From positions 1,308,001 through 1,372,000 of the forward strand of contig NZ_CP017478.1 in assembly GCF_001761325.1 (NCBI RefSeq): a stretch of DNA of 64,000 nucleotides. The letters are read 5' to 3'. A program made the translations under genes and the position numbers. Source of the stretch: Urechidicola croceus. Lineage in GTDB: Bacteria > Bacteroidota > Bacteroidia > Flavobacteriales > Flavobacteriaceae. Below are positions 17,841-27,583 of the stretch, one piece after another. The number at the start of each line of letters is the position of its first letter. The first letter of the stretch is position 1. The notes beneath the pieces were generated by a model. It did no database searches. It saw nothing but the letters and a program-made list of their open reading frames with translations, and was not told the DNA's origin.

Positions 17841-19130
17841 CAAATTACCTGATACAGAACACATAGCCTTATCAATTGCTTTTTCTATTTTTTCCAAATC
17901 TTTATCTGACAATTCAGATGATAAAAACCATGCTTCAAATTGAGATGGCGGTAAGAAAACTCCATTTCTAATCATCTCCCAAAAGAAAACTCCAAATTTT
18001 GAAGTATCGCTTGTTTGAGCAGATTTAAAATCTGTTACTTTTTTAGAAGTAAAAAATGGGTTAATCATAGATCCATATCTATTTACTACTAAATCAACAT
18101 TGTATTTTTTAGCAGATTTTAATAAATAATTTTCTATTTCTTCTCCTATTTCATTAAACTTTCCATAAGGATTTTGTTCTTTTAATTCTAATAAAGTTGC
18201 AATTCCTGAAGCCATAGCAATTGGATTTCCAGACAAAGTTCCTGCTTGATACATTCCGCCAAGTGGTGCAACCATTTCCATGATTTCATTTCGTGCTCCG
18301 TATGCTCCTACTGGAAAACCTCCACCAATTACTTTACCTAAACAAGTAATATCTGCTTCAACATTAAATAACTCTTGTGCTCCACCAAATTTTGAGCGGA
18401 AGCCTGTCATAACTTCATCAGCAATTAAAAGTATATCATTTGCTTTTGCCAATTCTTTTAATTCATTTAAAAAACCATCTTGAGGAATTACAACACCCAT
18501 ATTTCCACCAACTGGTTCAATAATTATTGCTGCAATATCCTTATGATTTTCAATATGCTTTTTAACACTTTCAAGGTTATTATATTCTGCAATCAACGTA
18601 TTTTTTACTGCACCTTTTGGAACACCTTTACTTCCCGGAATACTCAAAGTCGCCAATCCTGATCCTGCTGCTACTAATAACGCATCTGAGTGTCCATGAT
18701 AGCAACCAGAAAATTTGATGATTTTATCTTTACCTGTATATGCTCTTGCCAAACGCAAAGCACTTAAAACTGCTTCAGTTCCTGAACTTACAAATCGAAC
18801 TTTATCCATTCCTGGAAAAGCATCGCAAACAATTTTGGCTAGTTTGATTTCATTTTTAGTTGAAGCACCAAAGGTATAGCCATTTTTCAAAGCTTTTTTT
18901 ATTGCCTTCTCAACCTTTTTATTACGATGCCCCAATATCATTGGACCATAAGACAATACTAAATCAATATATTTATTACCATCAACATCAGTTATCTTGG
19001 TTCCTTTAGCACTTTCTATAAATAATGGATTACCACCAACAGATGCGAAAGCTCTTACAGGAGAATTAACTGCTCCAACTAAATGTTTTTGTCCTTTTTT
19101 ATATAATTTTTCAGAATTTTTATAACTCAT
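17838..19130 (-). CDS. hemL: Glutamate-1-semialdehyde 2,1-aminomutase
   Basis: HemL, PLP-dependent aminomutase that converts glutamate-1-semialdehyde to 5-aminolevulinate. I place the start at the ATG at 19130 (MSYKNSEKLYKKG), giving 430 aa, the usual length. A GTG 14 codons upstream (19172) is also in frame but adds residues that relatives lack. Motifs: VNSPVRAF near residue 22, the PLP-phosphate SSGTEAVLSALRLAR near 115, ADEVMTGFR with the pyridine-binding Asp238, and the Schiff-base Lys266 in CLGKVIGGGFPVGA. It lies 53 bases after hemB. Its stop codon falls in the AATCTA repeat that flanks the inserted four-helix-bundle gene. Confidence 0.97.
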   Translation of the reverse strand: MSYKNSEKLYKKGQKHLVGAVNSPVRAFASVGGNPLFIESAKGTKITDVDGNKYIDLVLSYGPMILGHRNKKVEKAIKKALKNGYTFGASTKNEIKLAKIVCDAFPGMDKVRFVSSGTEAVLSALRLARAYTGKDKIIKFSGCYHGHSDALLVAAGSGLATLSIPGSKGVPKGAVKNTLIAEYNNLESVKKHIENHKDIAAIIIEPVGGNMGVVIPQDGFLNELKELAKANDILLIADEVMTGFRSKFGGAQELFNVEADITCLGKVIGGGFPVGAYGARNEIMEMVAPLGGMYQAGTLSGNPIAMASGIATLLELKEQNPYGKFNEIGEEIENYLLKSAKKYNVDLVVNRYGSMINPFFTSKKVTDFKSAQTSDTSKFGVFFWEMIRNGVFLPPSQFEAWFLSSELSDKDLEKIEKAIDKAMCSVSGNL

Positions 19131-19183
19131 ATCTAATATATCGTGAACTCGTTTATTTATTTCCTTTTTCACTTAAATTAAAA

Positions 19184-20149
19184 TTATTTTGTTTTTAAAA
19201 TTTTAGCAACTTCTTTGGCAAAATAAGTAATGATAATATCTGCTCCGGCACGTTTCATTGAAAGTAAGGTTTCCATCATTACCTTTTCACCATCTATCCA
19301 TCCTTTTTCTGCAGCTGCTTTAATCATTGCATATTCGCCACTTACATTATAACATGCTATTGGTCTGTCAAAATTATTTTTTAAATCTCTAACTATATCT
19401 AGATATGATAATGCCGGTTTTACCATTAAAATATCTGCTCCTTCTTCATCATCAAAAGTTGCTTCACGCATTGCTTCATCTCTGTTAGCAGAATCCATTT
19501 GATAAGTTCTACGATCTCCAAAACTTGGTGCAGAATCAGCAGCATCACGGAAAGGACCATAATATGCTGAAGAATATTTTACTGAATATGCCATAATTGG
19601 TAAATCAACAAAACCTGTATTGTCTAATGCTTCACGAACCATTGCAATTGTGCCATCCATCATTCCTGACGGTGCTATCATATCTGCTCCTGCTTTGGCA
19701 TGAGAAATACTTTGTTTTGCAATATTGACCAATGTAGCATCGTTATCTACATCATTATCGTGAATAATTCCACAATGTCCATGTGAGGTATATTCACAAA
19801 AACAAACATCTGTAATTACATATAAACTTGGGTAATTTTTCTTTATAAAACGAATTGCTTGCTGAATAATTCCATCCTTATTCCACGTTTCAGTTCCTTT
19901 ATCGTCTTTTTCGGCAGGAATTCCAAATAGCAATACTGCAGGAATATCTAAAGAAACGACCTCATCTAATTCCTTTGAAATAGTATCTAATGAAAATCTT
20001 TTTATTCCAGGCATTGAAACAATTTCAGTCTCAATATTTTCTCCTTCTTCAATAAATAATGGATAAATTAGATCATCTATTGTCAATTGATTTTCTCTTA
20101 CCAATCGACGAATATTTTCTGATTTACGTAGTCTTCTAGTTCTGTTCAT
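19184..20149 (-). CDS. hemB: Porphobilinogen synthase
   Basis: HemB (5-aminolevulinate dehydratase), 321 aa, condenses two 5-aminolevulinates to porphobilinogen. The zinc-site cysteines Cys116, Cys118 and Cys126 ([14 protein letters not shown]) are all present, so this is a zinc-dependent type. The Schiff-base lysines are Lys191 (MAYSVKYSS) and Lys244 (LMVKPALSY). It overlaps hemCD by 14 bases and is probably translationally coupled to it. Confidence 0.98.
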   Translation of the reverse strand: MNRTRRLRKSENIRRLVRENQLTIDDLIYPLFIEEGENIETEIVSMPGIKRFSLDTISKELDEVVSLDIPAVLLFGIPAEKDDKGTETWNKDGIIQQAIRFIKKNYPSLYVITDVCFCEYTSHGHCGIIHDNDVDNDATLVNIAKQSISHAKAGADMIAPSGMMDGTIAMVREALDNTGFVDLPIMAYSVKYSSAYYGPFRDAADSAPSFGDRRTYQMDSANRDEAMREATFDDEEGADILMVKPALSYLDIVRDLKNNFDRPIACYNVSGEYAMIKAAAEKGWIDGEKVMMETLLSMKRAGADIIITYFAKEVAKILKTK

Positions 20150-21731
20150 AATACTGATTCACCAATTTTATTACGCTCTCAATTGTTGGTAATTTTGCAA
20201 CTTCCACCTTTTCAAAATACTTTCTTGCTACTTTAGCAGTAGTTTCACCAATACAAAATGCTATAGCTTTGTTTGGCTTATTATCTTCTATATAGCTCTC
20301 TACTCCTGATGGGCTATAAAACAAAACTCCATCAAACTCATCATCAAACTTTCGTTCATTTAAAATAGTCCTATAGGCTTCAACTTCATTGACTTTAATT
20401 TTATTTTGAGTCAATATTGATTTCAATTCATCACGCCTTGATTCGCCACAGAAATAAGTTACTTCCTTAATTTGATTAGTACTTGCAATATAATCAGCAA
20501 GTTCTTTAGCTGAGTTTTCTGAATGTGTTACTTTACCTATTTTTTTCTGAATAAGTCTTTTTGTTCTTCTTCCAACACAATAAATATTAGTAAAATCTAA
20601 TTCTATTGGAGAATAGTTATTTAACAATGCCTCAACCCCATTTTGACTTGTGATTACAACATTTTCAATAGTGTTTTTTACAATATTTGGTTTTAAGCGA
20701 TTGAATCTAATTGCAATAAAATCACTCATTTTAAAACCTATACTATTATTAAATGTATCTGTTTGCTCTGTTGCTAATTGTTTTGTAGAAAGTATATTTA
20801 TGTCTTTTTCATCTGCAGAAATTTCTTTCAAAATTCTATCTCCTCCTCTTTCTAAAACATCTTCTGCACATCTCTTACCTAGTTCTTTTGATTCAACCAT
20901 ATAACATGACTTATCAATTTCAATCTTACGTTTACCATCCAAACTGAAAAGCGCTCCCTTAAACACCAATTTCTTTTCTCTTATAAAGGCCAAAGCACCA
21001 ATTGGTGCAGTACAACCGCCTTCCAAAGTATTTAAAAACTGTCGTTCTACATGTGCACACAATTCTGTTTCTGTATGATTGATATCTTTACACACATTTA
21101 GAATTTCTGTATCACTTTCTAATGCTGCAATCATTACGATACCTTGTGCAGGAGCAGGAACCATCCAATCAAGTTTTACATGGTCTTTAGGTAGTAATTT
21201 TACTCTTTGCAGACCTGCTTGTGCGAAAACAGCACCATTCCAGTTGCTATTTTTAAGTTTCTCCATACGAGTATTTACGTTTCCTCTTAGACCAACAATT
21301 GTATGGTCTGGATAATGGTGTAACCATTGTGCTTTTCTACGTAAACTTCCAGTAGCTATTGTTGCATTTGGCTGATATAAAAATTCTTCATTTCCTTCTC
21401 TTGTTACTAAAACATCTAATGAACCTGCTCGCTTTAAAACTGCAGCCTGAACAATCTTTTTAGGCAAAACTGTTGGCACATCCTTCATGGAGTGTACTGC
21501 AATATCTATTTCTCCATTTAAAAGGGCAATATCTAGATTTTTAGTAAAAACACCTGTAATTCCAAGTTCATATAAAGGTTTATCTAATTGTAAATCGCCT
21601 TGAGAATCTATTTTAACGATTTCGGTTTTAATATCTACTCCTTCAATTTCTTCTAATTTCTTTGCGACTAAATTTGCCTGCCAAAGTGCTAATTCACTGG
21701 AACGAGTTCCAATTCTTATCGTTCTATTCAT
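20136..21731 (-). CDS. hemCD: Fused hydroxymethylbilane synthase / uroporphyrinogen-III synthase
   Basis: 531 aa, two enzymes in one chain. Residues 1-305 are Hem[15 protein letters not shown] at the start, catalytic Asp84 in SMKDVP, RRKAQWL near 131, and the dipyrromethane cofactor Cys240 in [11 protein letters not shown]. Residues about 315-531 are a HemD domain with the low conservation usual for that family ([13 protein letters not shown] near 357, YSPSGVESY near 480). The fusion channels preuroporphyrinogen directly from HemC to HemD, avoiding spontaneous closure to the I isomer. It overlaps hemA by 8 bases. Such fusions are known in Bacteroidota. Confidence 0.95.
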   Translation of the reverse strand: MNRTIRIGTRSSELALWQANLVAKKLEEIEGVDIKTEIVKIDSQGDLQLDKPLYELGITGVFTKNLDIALLNGEIDIAVHSMKDVPTVLPKKIVQAAVLKRAGSLDVLVTREGNEEFLYQPNATIATGSLRRKAQWLHHYPDHTIVGLRGNVNTRMEKLKNSNWNGAVFAQAGLQRVKLLPKDHVKLDWMVPAPAQGIVMIAALESDTEILNVCKDINHTETELCAHVERQFLNTLEGGCTAPIGALAFIREKKLVFKGALFSLDGKRKIEIDKSCYMVESKELGKRCAEDVLERGGDRILKEISADEKDINILSTKQLATEQTDTFNNSIGFKMSDFIAIRFNRLKPNIVKNTIENVVITSQNGVEALLNNYSPIELDFTNIYCVGRRTKRLIQKKIGKVTHSENSAKELADYIASTNQIKEVTYFCGESRRDELKSILTQNKIKVNEVEAYRTILNERKFDDEFDGVLFYSPSGVESYIEDNKPNKAIAFCIGETTAKVARKYFEKVEVAKLPTIESVIKLVNQYYEQN

Positions 21732-22980
21732 TTACAGTTGTATCAATATTAAACACCTTATGCAACACGTCTAAAGTTTGATTTGTGTTGGTATTGCTAT
21801 CCTTTAAATGCTTAGCAAATTGTGTAGTAATCTTTTGTATAATATGTGATGAAATTATTTCCGCCTGATTGGCGTCAAAATTTTCAATTTTTCTAGAGTG
21901 GTAGTCAATACCCTCTGCTTTTATTGAAACCAAGGTTTCTTTAATTGCAGTTAGAGCGGGTACATGTTTTCTATGGCTTAGCCAATCTGAAAATTCTGAT
22001 TTATGTTTCTCTAAAATTTCTTCAACTTTAAAAACTTCTTTTTCTCTTAATGCTAATGTCTTATCAGTTTCTTTTGATAAAATATCAACATTTACCAAAG
22101 TAACATTTGACAATTCTTCAACATTAGAATCAACATTTTTAGGTACAGATAAATCTACAATTAAAATAGGTCTATCATTTGGTAAAAATTCTTTTGTAAC
22201 AATTGGTTGACTAGCGCTTGTAGAAACAATTAAAACATCTGTTTGATGTAATTCATTTGGTAAATTTTCGAATGGAACTACTGTTACTCTCTCCTTATGA
22301 TTTCCAAATTTATCTGCTTTATCTTGAGTTCTATTTATTAACTTAATATTGTTATTATTGGTATATTGAATAAGATTCTTACATGTGTTTTTACCAATAT
22401 CACCAAGTCCTAAGACTAAAATATTTTTATCATTAAAATTAGAAGTGTGATTCAAAGCATATTGTATAGCAACATAAGCGACAGAAGTAATACCAGAACT
22501 AAATTGAGTTTGATTTTTAACTTGCTTACTTGCTTGAAGTACTAAGTTGAACAGTCGTTCTAAATATGCATTTACATTCCCTGCAACTTTAGCTTGCTGA
22601 AATGCTTTTTTTAATTGTGCTACTATTTCATAATCTCCAAGAATTTGACTTTCTAAACCTGTAGCTGTACGAAATAAGTGATCTATTGCTTCATCACCTT
22701 TAAATATATTTGCAACTTTCACAAAATCTTCAACAGACTCTCCTGAATATTTACAAAGTAAACTTATCAATTCAAATGGATGCGATGCAAAACCCATCAC
22801 CTCAGTACGATTACAAGTAGACAATACAAAAACTCCCTGAAGTCCCAATTCTTTTGCTTCTTCTAAAAGTAATAATTGATTTTTTTTAGAAATACTAAAC
22901 TTACTTCTAGTGTTGATATCAGCCTTTTTATAACTAAGACCTACGTTGTATAATTTTCGTGATGAATTATCTAGATTCAT
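21724..22980 (-). CDS. hemA: Glutamyl-tRNA reductase
   Basis: HemA, 418 aa, the NADPH-dependent first committed enzyme of C5-pathway heme synthesis. The catalytic Cys56 lies in FVLSTCNRTE. GLESQILGDYEIVAQLKKAF is the family's second signature, and the NADPH domain starts at LVLGLGDIGKN. The C-terminal dimerisation helix follows. It is the first gene of the minus-strand heme operon and lies divergent from the AraC regulator across 286 bases, so both can share control. Confidence 0.97.
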   Translation of the reverse strand: MNLDNSSRKLYNVGLSYKKADINTRSKFSISKKNQLLLLEEAKELGLQGVFVLSTCNRTEVMGFASHPFELISLLCKYSGESVEDFVKVANIFKGDEAIDHLFRTATGLESQILGDYEIVAQLKKAFQQAKVAGNVNAYLERLFNLVLQASKQVKNQTQFSSGITSVAYVAIQYALNHTSNFNDKNILVLGLGDIGKNTCKNLIQYTNNNNIKLINRTQDKADKFGNHKERVTVVPFENLPNELHQTDVLIVSTSASQPIVTKEFLPNDRPILIVDLSVPKNVDSNVEELSNVTLVNVDILSKETDKTLALREKEVFKVEEILEKHKSEFSDWLSHRKHVPALTAIKETLVSIKAEGIDYHSRKIENFDANQAEIISSHIIQKITTQFAKHLKDSNTNTNQTLDVLHKVFNIDTTVNE

Positions 22981-23005
22981 AAATAAAATGTCAAATAAAT
23001 AACGA

Positions 23006-23013
23006 CAAAAGTA
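23006..23013 (-). promoter_or_regulatory. Possible -7 element of the hemA promoter
   Basis: On the minus strand this reads TACTTTTG (TAnnTTTG). It lies 25 bases upstream of the hemA ATG, giving a start near 22999. No TTG at the matching -33 distance was found, which would fit a promoter needing an activator such as the divergent AraC protein (inference). Confidence 0.4.
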
Positions 23014-23163
23014 CCACCACTTATCTCATAAATATATCGATAAAAGGACTAATAATATCGTCTTGGGTTTCATTAGTTAATTTATAATGGATTTAAATAG
23101 TGTCAAAACACTCTCACTATCAGTAAAATCAATGCAAATATCAATAAAATATAAAATTAAAAC

Positions 23164-23177
23164 ATGATAAATATCAT
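23164..23177. promoter_or_regulatory. Inverted repeat in the hemA-araC intergenic region
   Basis: ATGAT-N4-ATCAT, followed about 20 bases later by a second palindrome, AAATAT-TG-ATATTT, which overlaps the -33 element of the araC promoter. Such dyads between divergent genes are candidate operator sites, but the DNA is very AT-rich, so confidence is low. Confidence 0.3.
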
Positions 23178-23199
23178 ATAAATTTTGGGTGTCCAAATA

Positions 23200-23230
23200 T
23201 TGATATTTCTTACATAAATGAGTATTTTTG
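23200..23230 (+). promoter_or_regulatory. Promoter of the araC-hemH-hemJ operon
   Basis: TTG at 23200-23202, 20 bases, then TATTTTTG at 23223-23230, a perfect -7 match. The predicted start is near 23237, leaving a 30-base leader to the ATG at 23267. Confidence 0.6.
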
Positions 23231-23266
23231 CAAAAGAATTATGTGTTTTGATTTAAAAGTATCTAT

Positions 23267-24169
23267 ATGGAATTCAAACTTATTGAGCAAAAAAGTAACG
23301 ACAAAAGTCCTGAAATTTACCATCAGGAAAAAGGAAGATTTTCTATATTAAAAATTAAAAATAATTCAGAAGAAAAAGAACGTTATTTTCAAAAATTACA
23401 ACACAATTACATCCAGTTATACTTTTGTTTAGAGTCAAATTGCACAGCAGCATTTAATATGGAGCACTGTAAAATTGATTTATCTACAGATGAATCTAGC
23501 ATGATATACTTTAAAGACATTAATTCTAATTTGCTTTTTGATATGGAACCAAATTCTGAATTGGCTATTATCTTAATTCCATTACAACATTTCCATTCGC
23601 TCTTTTCCCCTGAAGAAAACTACTTTTTTAATTTTGAAAATATTTCTTTAGGGAAGCCAATTATAGAAAAAAAACCAACAAATCCATCTGTAAAAGTAAT
23701 TTTACATCAATTGTTTAATCAAAAAATAAATAATTCTTTAAAGTCACTCTACATTAAAGGTAAAGTATATGAATTATTGAGTTTATACTTCAACATTTCT
23801 GATGAAAATAATACAGAACAATGTCCGTTTATGGCCAATGAAGATACTGTATCTCAAATAAAACAAGTTAAAAATATAATAACTGAGCAAATGTCAAATC
23901 CACCAAGTTTGGAAGAACTTTCTAAAATGGTTGGACTCAATATTAAAAAACTAAAAATGGGTTTCAAAGAATTATATGGAATGCCTGTTTTTACCTTCTT
24001 ATATCATTATAAAATGGAACATGCAAAGAAATTATTGTCTGAAAACGGGAATAATGTTAACGAAGTTGCTACTCAAGTAGGATATAGTACTTCAAGCCAT
24101 TTTATTGTTGCATTTAAAAAGAAATTTGGAATTACACCTAAACAATTTACAAAACAAGAAATAAACTAA
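23267..24169 (+). CDS. AraC-family regulator of the heme locus
   Basis: 300 aa. The C-terminal half (about 200-296) holds the double helix-turn-helix of AraC/PchR-type activators: PPSLEELSKMVGLNIKKLK, then NNVNEVATQVGYSTSSHFI. The N-terminal sensor domain is unlike the arabinose cupin. Between the two is Cys186-Pro187 (EQCPFMA), the two-residue core of heme-regulatory motifs. The gene is divergent from hemA, and its stop overlaps the hemH start as TAATG, so it is coupled to ferrochelatase. It probably controls one or both arms of the locus. Heme as ligand is inference; iron or another porphyrin signal is equally open. Confidence 0.88.
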   Translation: MEFKLIEQKSNDKSPEIYHQEKGRFSILKIKNNSEEKERYFQKLQHNYIQLYFCLESNCTAAFNMEHCKIDLSTDESSMIYFKDINSNLLFDMEPNSELAIILIPLQHFHSLFSPEENYFFNFENISLGKPIIEKKPTNPSVKVILHQLFNQKINNSLKSLYIKGKVYELLSLYFNISDENNTEQCPFMANEDTVSQIKQVKNIITEQMSNPPSLEELSKMVGLNIKKLKMGFKELYGMPVFTFLYHYKMEHAKKLLSENGNNVNEVATQVGYSTSSHFIVAFKKKFGITPKQFTKQEIN

Positions 24170-25203
24170 TGAAAGGAATATTACTAGTAAACCTAGGGTC
24201 GCCTGACTCAACTGACACGAAAGATGTACGAAAATATTTAGATGAATTTTTAATGGATGAACGAGTTTTAGACTTACCATATTGGAAACGTTTTTTACTT
24301 GTAAAAGGTATTATTTTAAATACTCGACCAAAAAAATCTGGTGCTGCTTATAAAAAAATATGGTGGGAAGAAGGATCTCCACTCGTTGTAATTTCTGAAC
24401 GATTTGCTAAAAAAGTTTCAGATAAAGTTGATATACCTGTTGCGCTAGGTATGCGTTATGGTTCTATGAGTATTGAAAAGGGGATTCAAGAATTAGTAAA
24501 CAAAGGTGTTGATGAAATTTACTTAATGCCAATGTACCCTCATTATGCAATGTCAAGTTATGAAACTGTAGTAGTAAAAGCCGAAGAAGTACTCAAAAAT
24601 AAATTTCCTCAAATAAAAATGGAAACTCTTCCTGTATTTTATAACGAAGTAAATTATATTGACGCAATGGTCAACAACATTCAGAAACAAATTAATGATT
24701 TTGATTTTGACCACATATTATTTTCTTATCATGGTATTCCAGAACGTCATATTTTAAAATCTGACACTACAAAATCTCATTGCAAGATTGACGGTTCTTG
24801 TTGCAATACACCTTCAAAAGCACATGAAACTTGCTACCGCCATCAATGCTTTGAAACAACAAAAGAAATTATTAAAAAACTTGATATGAAAGGTAAAACT
24901 CATAGTAACTCATTTCAATCAAGATTATTAAAAGACCCTTGGCTAAAACCATATACTGATTTTGAATTTGAACGATTTGCAAAAGAAGAAGGAATAAAAA
25001 ATCTAGCAGTTGTTACTCCAGCTTTTGTTGCGGATTGCCTAGAAACATTAGAGGAAATTGCAATGGAAGGTAAAGAACAATTTCAAGAAGCAGGTGGACA
25101 AAAATACAAACATATTACTTGCATGAATGACAATGATGACTGGGTAGATGTTGCTGTAAAATGGGTAAATGATTGGAAAGATAAAACCGTAGAAGTGTTA
25201 TAA
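24169..25203 (+). CDS. hemH: Ferrochelatase
   Basis: HemH, 344 aa, inserts Fe(II) into protoporphyrin IX. The N-terminal GILLVNLGSPDS, the catalytic His188 in FSYHGIPERH, and the FVADCLETLEEI segment near residue 285 are the family's signatures. After the active-site histidine there is a cysteine-rich stretch (Cys205, 211, 212, 222 and 227) absent from E. coli HemH. Several microbial ferrochelatases carry a [2Fe-2S] cluster, so metal binding here is possible but unproven. The start codon overlaps the araC stop, and hemJ follows after 2 bases. Confidence 0.97.
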   Translation: MKGILLVNLGSPDSTDTKDVRKYLDEFLMDERVLDLPYWKRFLLVKGIILNTRPKKSGAAYKKIWWEEGSPLVVISERFAKKVSDKVDIPVALGMRYGSMSIEKGIQELVNKGVDEIYLMPMYPHYAMSSYETVVVKAEEVLKNKFPQIKMETLPVFYNEVNYIDAMVNNIQKQINDFDFDHILFSYHGIPERHILKSDTTKSHCKIDGSCCNTPSKAHETCYRHQCFETTKEIIKKLDMKGKTHSNSFQSRLLKDPWLKPYTDFEFERFAKEEGIKNLAVVTPAFVADCLETLEEIAMEGKEQFQEAGGQKYKHITCMNDNDDWVDVAVKWVNDWKDKTVEVL

Positions 25204-25205
25204 AT

Positions 25206-25742
25206 ATGGATTTTCTCTATGTTAAATCACTACATATAATTTTTGTTATTACATGGTTTTCAGGTTTGTTTTACATTGTTCGTTTATTTATTTACCATTC
25301 TGAGGCAGAACAAAAAACTTCACCAGAAAAAGAGATTTTACAAAACCAATATAAAATAATGAGTAAAAGGCTGTGGTATATTATTACATGGCCTTCGGCA
25401 ATTTTGGCAAGTTTGTTTGCGTTTTGGATGCTTTATCAAAATCCGAGTTATTTAAAAATGCCATGGATGCATGTAAAATTGAGTTTTGTTTTGGCACTTT
25501 ATGTTTATCATGGAATATGTCATAAAATATTTAAACAATTACAAAACGATATAGTAGAATATAGTTCTACAAAATTGAGAATATGGAATGAAGTTGCAAC
25601 AATTATCTTATTCTCAATTGTTTTTTTAGTTGTCTTAAAAAATACTATTAATTGGATTTGGGGTGTTATAGGTATTATTCTTTTCTCTCTTTTATTAATG
25701 TTTGGAGTAAAACTTTACAAAAGAATAAGAGAAAAAAATTAA
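25206..25742 (+). CDS. hemJ: HemJ-type protoporphyrinogen IX oxidase
   Basis: 178 aa integral membrane protein with four or five hydrophobic helices, UPF0093/CopD family. The first helix carries the conserved His in VKSLHIIFVITWFSGLFYIV (His10), and a Lys in WMHVKLSF lies in the third. Both residues are known to be essential in HemJ. It oxidises protoporphyrinogen IX to protoporphyrin IX, the step between HemF and HemH. Its place 2 bases after hemH supports the call and completes the pathway. The last 4 bases overlap the convergent glycosyltransferase gene. Confidence 0.93.
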   Translation: MDFLYVKSLHIIFVITWFSGLFYIVRLFIYHSEAEQKTSPEKEILQNQYKIMSKRLWYIITWPSAILASLFAFWMLYQNPSYLKMPWMHVKLSFVLALYVYHGICHKIFKQLQNDIVEYSSTKLRIWNEVATIILFSIVFLVVLKNTINWIWGVIGIILFSLLLMFGVKLYKRIREKN

Positions 25743-26896
25743 TCAAATTTTATAACTTGGCCTCTACTTACTGAACTATTACTTCCCAAAATAAATTTTG
25801 ATTTCTTTGGTCGTATTTTATAAGTTATATCAAAATCACGAAGTGAAATAATATTTGAAATTATATCCTTATACGTCAAATTTGTATTATCAAATACTAC
25901 TTCCTTTATCTCATTTTTCGTAATAAAATCTTTAAATTTATCAAGTTTTTTTGTTTTAGAAAATTGATAAAACTTAACTTCTTTTAAAGTCATTTTTAAT
26001 TTCTCAAAAACATTCTTATCCTCACCAAAATATACAATTGTGTCAGGCAAAATTTCTTTTTTTGATTTCTTTTTCAACCCAAAGAACTTCATTAAATACC
26101 ACAACTTTATACCAAATTTCATCACAAAGTCATACAATTTATTAATCCTAAAATGTTCTTTATAAAAAATTTCCATTGCCTCATGAAAATGACGTAAGCT
26201 ACTCACGTCTTTAATTGTACTTTCCCCTTTAAAATGAATCACTTGAGTATCTGAAAAGTAATAATTTTGATACCCTTTATTTAATATTTTATAACTCAAA
26301 TCAATATCTTCTCCATACATGAAATAACTCTCATCGAACCCATTAACTTCATTATAAACCTTTCTTTTCATTAACATAAAAGCGCCTACCAAAATATCTA
26401 CAACTCCAGTTTCATTCTCTTTCAAATGGTTAGCATAATATTTTCCTGTTCTCCTACTTGTAAATCCAATCAATTTATAAAATGAAACTAGTGGTGTAGG
26501 AATTCCTCTTTTACTTTCTGATAAAAAACGTCCTTTCCCATCTATCAATTTAACACCAAGCGCTCCAAAGTTTTGACGAGATTTGGCAAAATTTAAAATT
26601 TTAGTAAATGTATCTTTTTGAACTACAGTATCTGGATTTAAAATCAACACATATTGACCTCGTGCTTTTGCTACACCTTGATTATTAGCTTTAGAAAATC
26701 CTAAATTTTTATCATTTGGAATAAGATGAACATTTGGAAACTTAGTATTAACCATCTCACAACTATCATCACTTGAATTATTATCAACAACAATAATTTC
26801 AGAATCAAGTTCACTTATTGCCTCCTCAACACTTTGAAGACATAATTCCAAAAAAGGACTAACATTATAATTAACAATAATTACGGATAATTTCAT
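25739..26896 (-). CDS. Family 2 glycosyltransferase
   Basis: 385 aa. The N-terminal GT-A domain is clear: LSVIIVNYNVSPFLELCLQS, VVDNNSSDDS, the DxD-like LNPDTVV and GEDIDLSYK (residues about 1-230), as in rhamnosyl-type GT2 transferases. The C-terminal 120 residues are basic, then form a small alpha/beta region (VVYFGEDKNVFEKL to NIISLRDFDI) that I do not recognise. It probably adds sugars to surface polysaccharide. The start follows the recR stop directly with no gap, so the two are co-transcribed. Confidence 0.9.
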   Translation of the reverse strand: MKLSVIIVNYNVSPFLELCLQSVEEAISELDSEIIVVDNNSSDDSCEMVNTKFPNVHLIPNDKNLGFSKANNQGVAKARGQYVLILNPDTVVQKDTFTKILNFAKSRQNFGALGVKLIDGKGRFLSESKRGIPTPLVSFYKLIGFTSRRTGKYYANHLKENETGVVDILVGAFMLMKRKVYNEVNGFDESYFMYGEDIDLSYKILNKGYQNYYFSDTQVIHFKGESTIKDVSSLRHFHEAMEIFYKEHFRINKLYDFVMKFGIKLWYLMKFFGLKKKSKKEILPDTIVYFGEDKNVFEKLKMTLKEVKFYQFSKTKKLDKFKDFITKNEIKEVVFDNTNLTYKDIISNIISLRDFDITYKIRPKKSKFILGSNSSVSRGQVIKFD

Positions 26897-27514
26897 CTAG
26901 CGCTGAAGAGAATTTTCAAATGGAATTCTATTAACAATACTTCTTCCTAATGTAACTTCATCAGCATATTCAAGTTCATCACCTACTGAAATACCTCTTG
27001 CAATTGTTGAAGTTTTAATCTCATACCTTTCAATTTGCTTAAAAATATAAAAATTGGTAGTATCACCTTCCATTGTCGAACTTAAAGCGAAAATAACTTC
27101 TTTTATATCACCCGATTTTATTTTCTCTATCAAACTATCTATGGTTAAATTTTGGGGGCCAATTCCTTCTATAGGGGAAATTTTACCACCTAAAACGTGA
27201 TAAAGCCCTTTATATTGTGCTGTACTTTCGATTGCCATAACATCTCTCACGTCTTCAACAACACAAACTATTTCTTCATTACGATTATGATTAGTACATA
27301 TTTCACATAATTCAACATCAGAAATATTGTGGCATTTCTTACACAACTTTATATCATCAACCAATCCAATAAGTGATTTTGCCAAAAAATGAGTTTGCTC
27401 TTTTGGTCGTTTTAACAAATGTAATACCAACCTTAATGCAGTTCTCTTCCCGATACCTGGAAGTTGAGAAATTTCATTAACAGCATTTTCTAAAAGTTTA
27501 GATGAAAAATTCAT
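26897..27514 (-). CDS. recR: Recombination mediator RecR
   Basis: RecR, 205 aa with the start at the ATG at 27514 ([12 protein letters not shown]), which matches the family N-terminus. An upstream in-frame ATG at 27538 would add 8 unlikely residues. Features: helix-hairpin-helix [17 protein letters not shown] near residue 20, a C4 zinc finger with CKKCHNI and CEICTN (about 57-75), and a Toprim domain with [12 protein letters not shown]. It loads RecA at gaps with RecO and RecF. Confidence 0.97.
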   Translation of the reverse strand: MNFSSKLLENAVNEISQLPGIGKRTALRLVLHLLKRPKEQTHFLAKSLIGLVDDIKLCKKCHNISDVELCEICTNHNRNEEIVCVVEDVRDVMAIESTAQYKGLYHVLGGKISPIEGIGPQNLTIDSLIEKIKSGDIKEVIFALSSTMEGDTTNFYIFKQIERYEIKTSTIARGISVGDELEYADEVTLGRSIVNRIPFENSLQR

Positions 27515-27583
27515 TTGACAAATGTAATAATTCAACATCTAACATAACAATATTTTTAGTTTCTTTGTTAAAAGAACGATTTT

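Noticed and set aside
27519-27526. TACATTTG on the minus strand before recR as its promoter
   Set aside because: It matches the -7 consensus and has a TTG 21 bases away, but the predicted start falls at or inside the recR start codon; left undecided.
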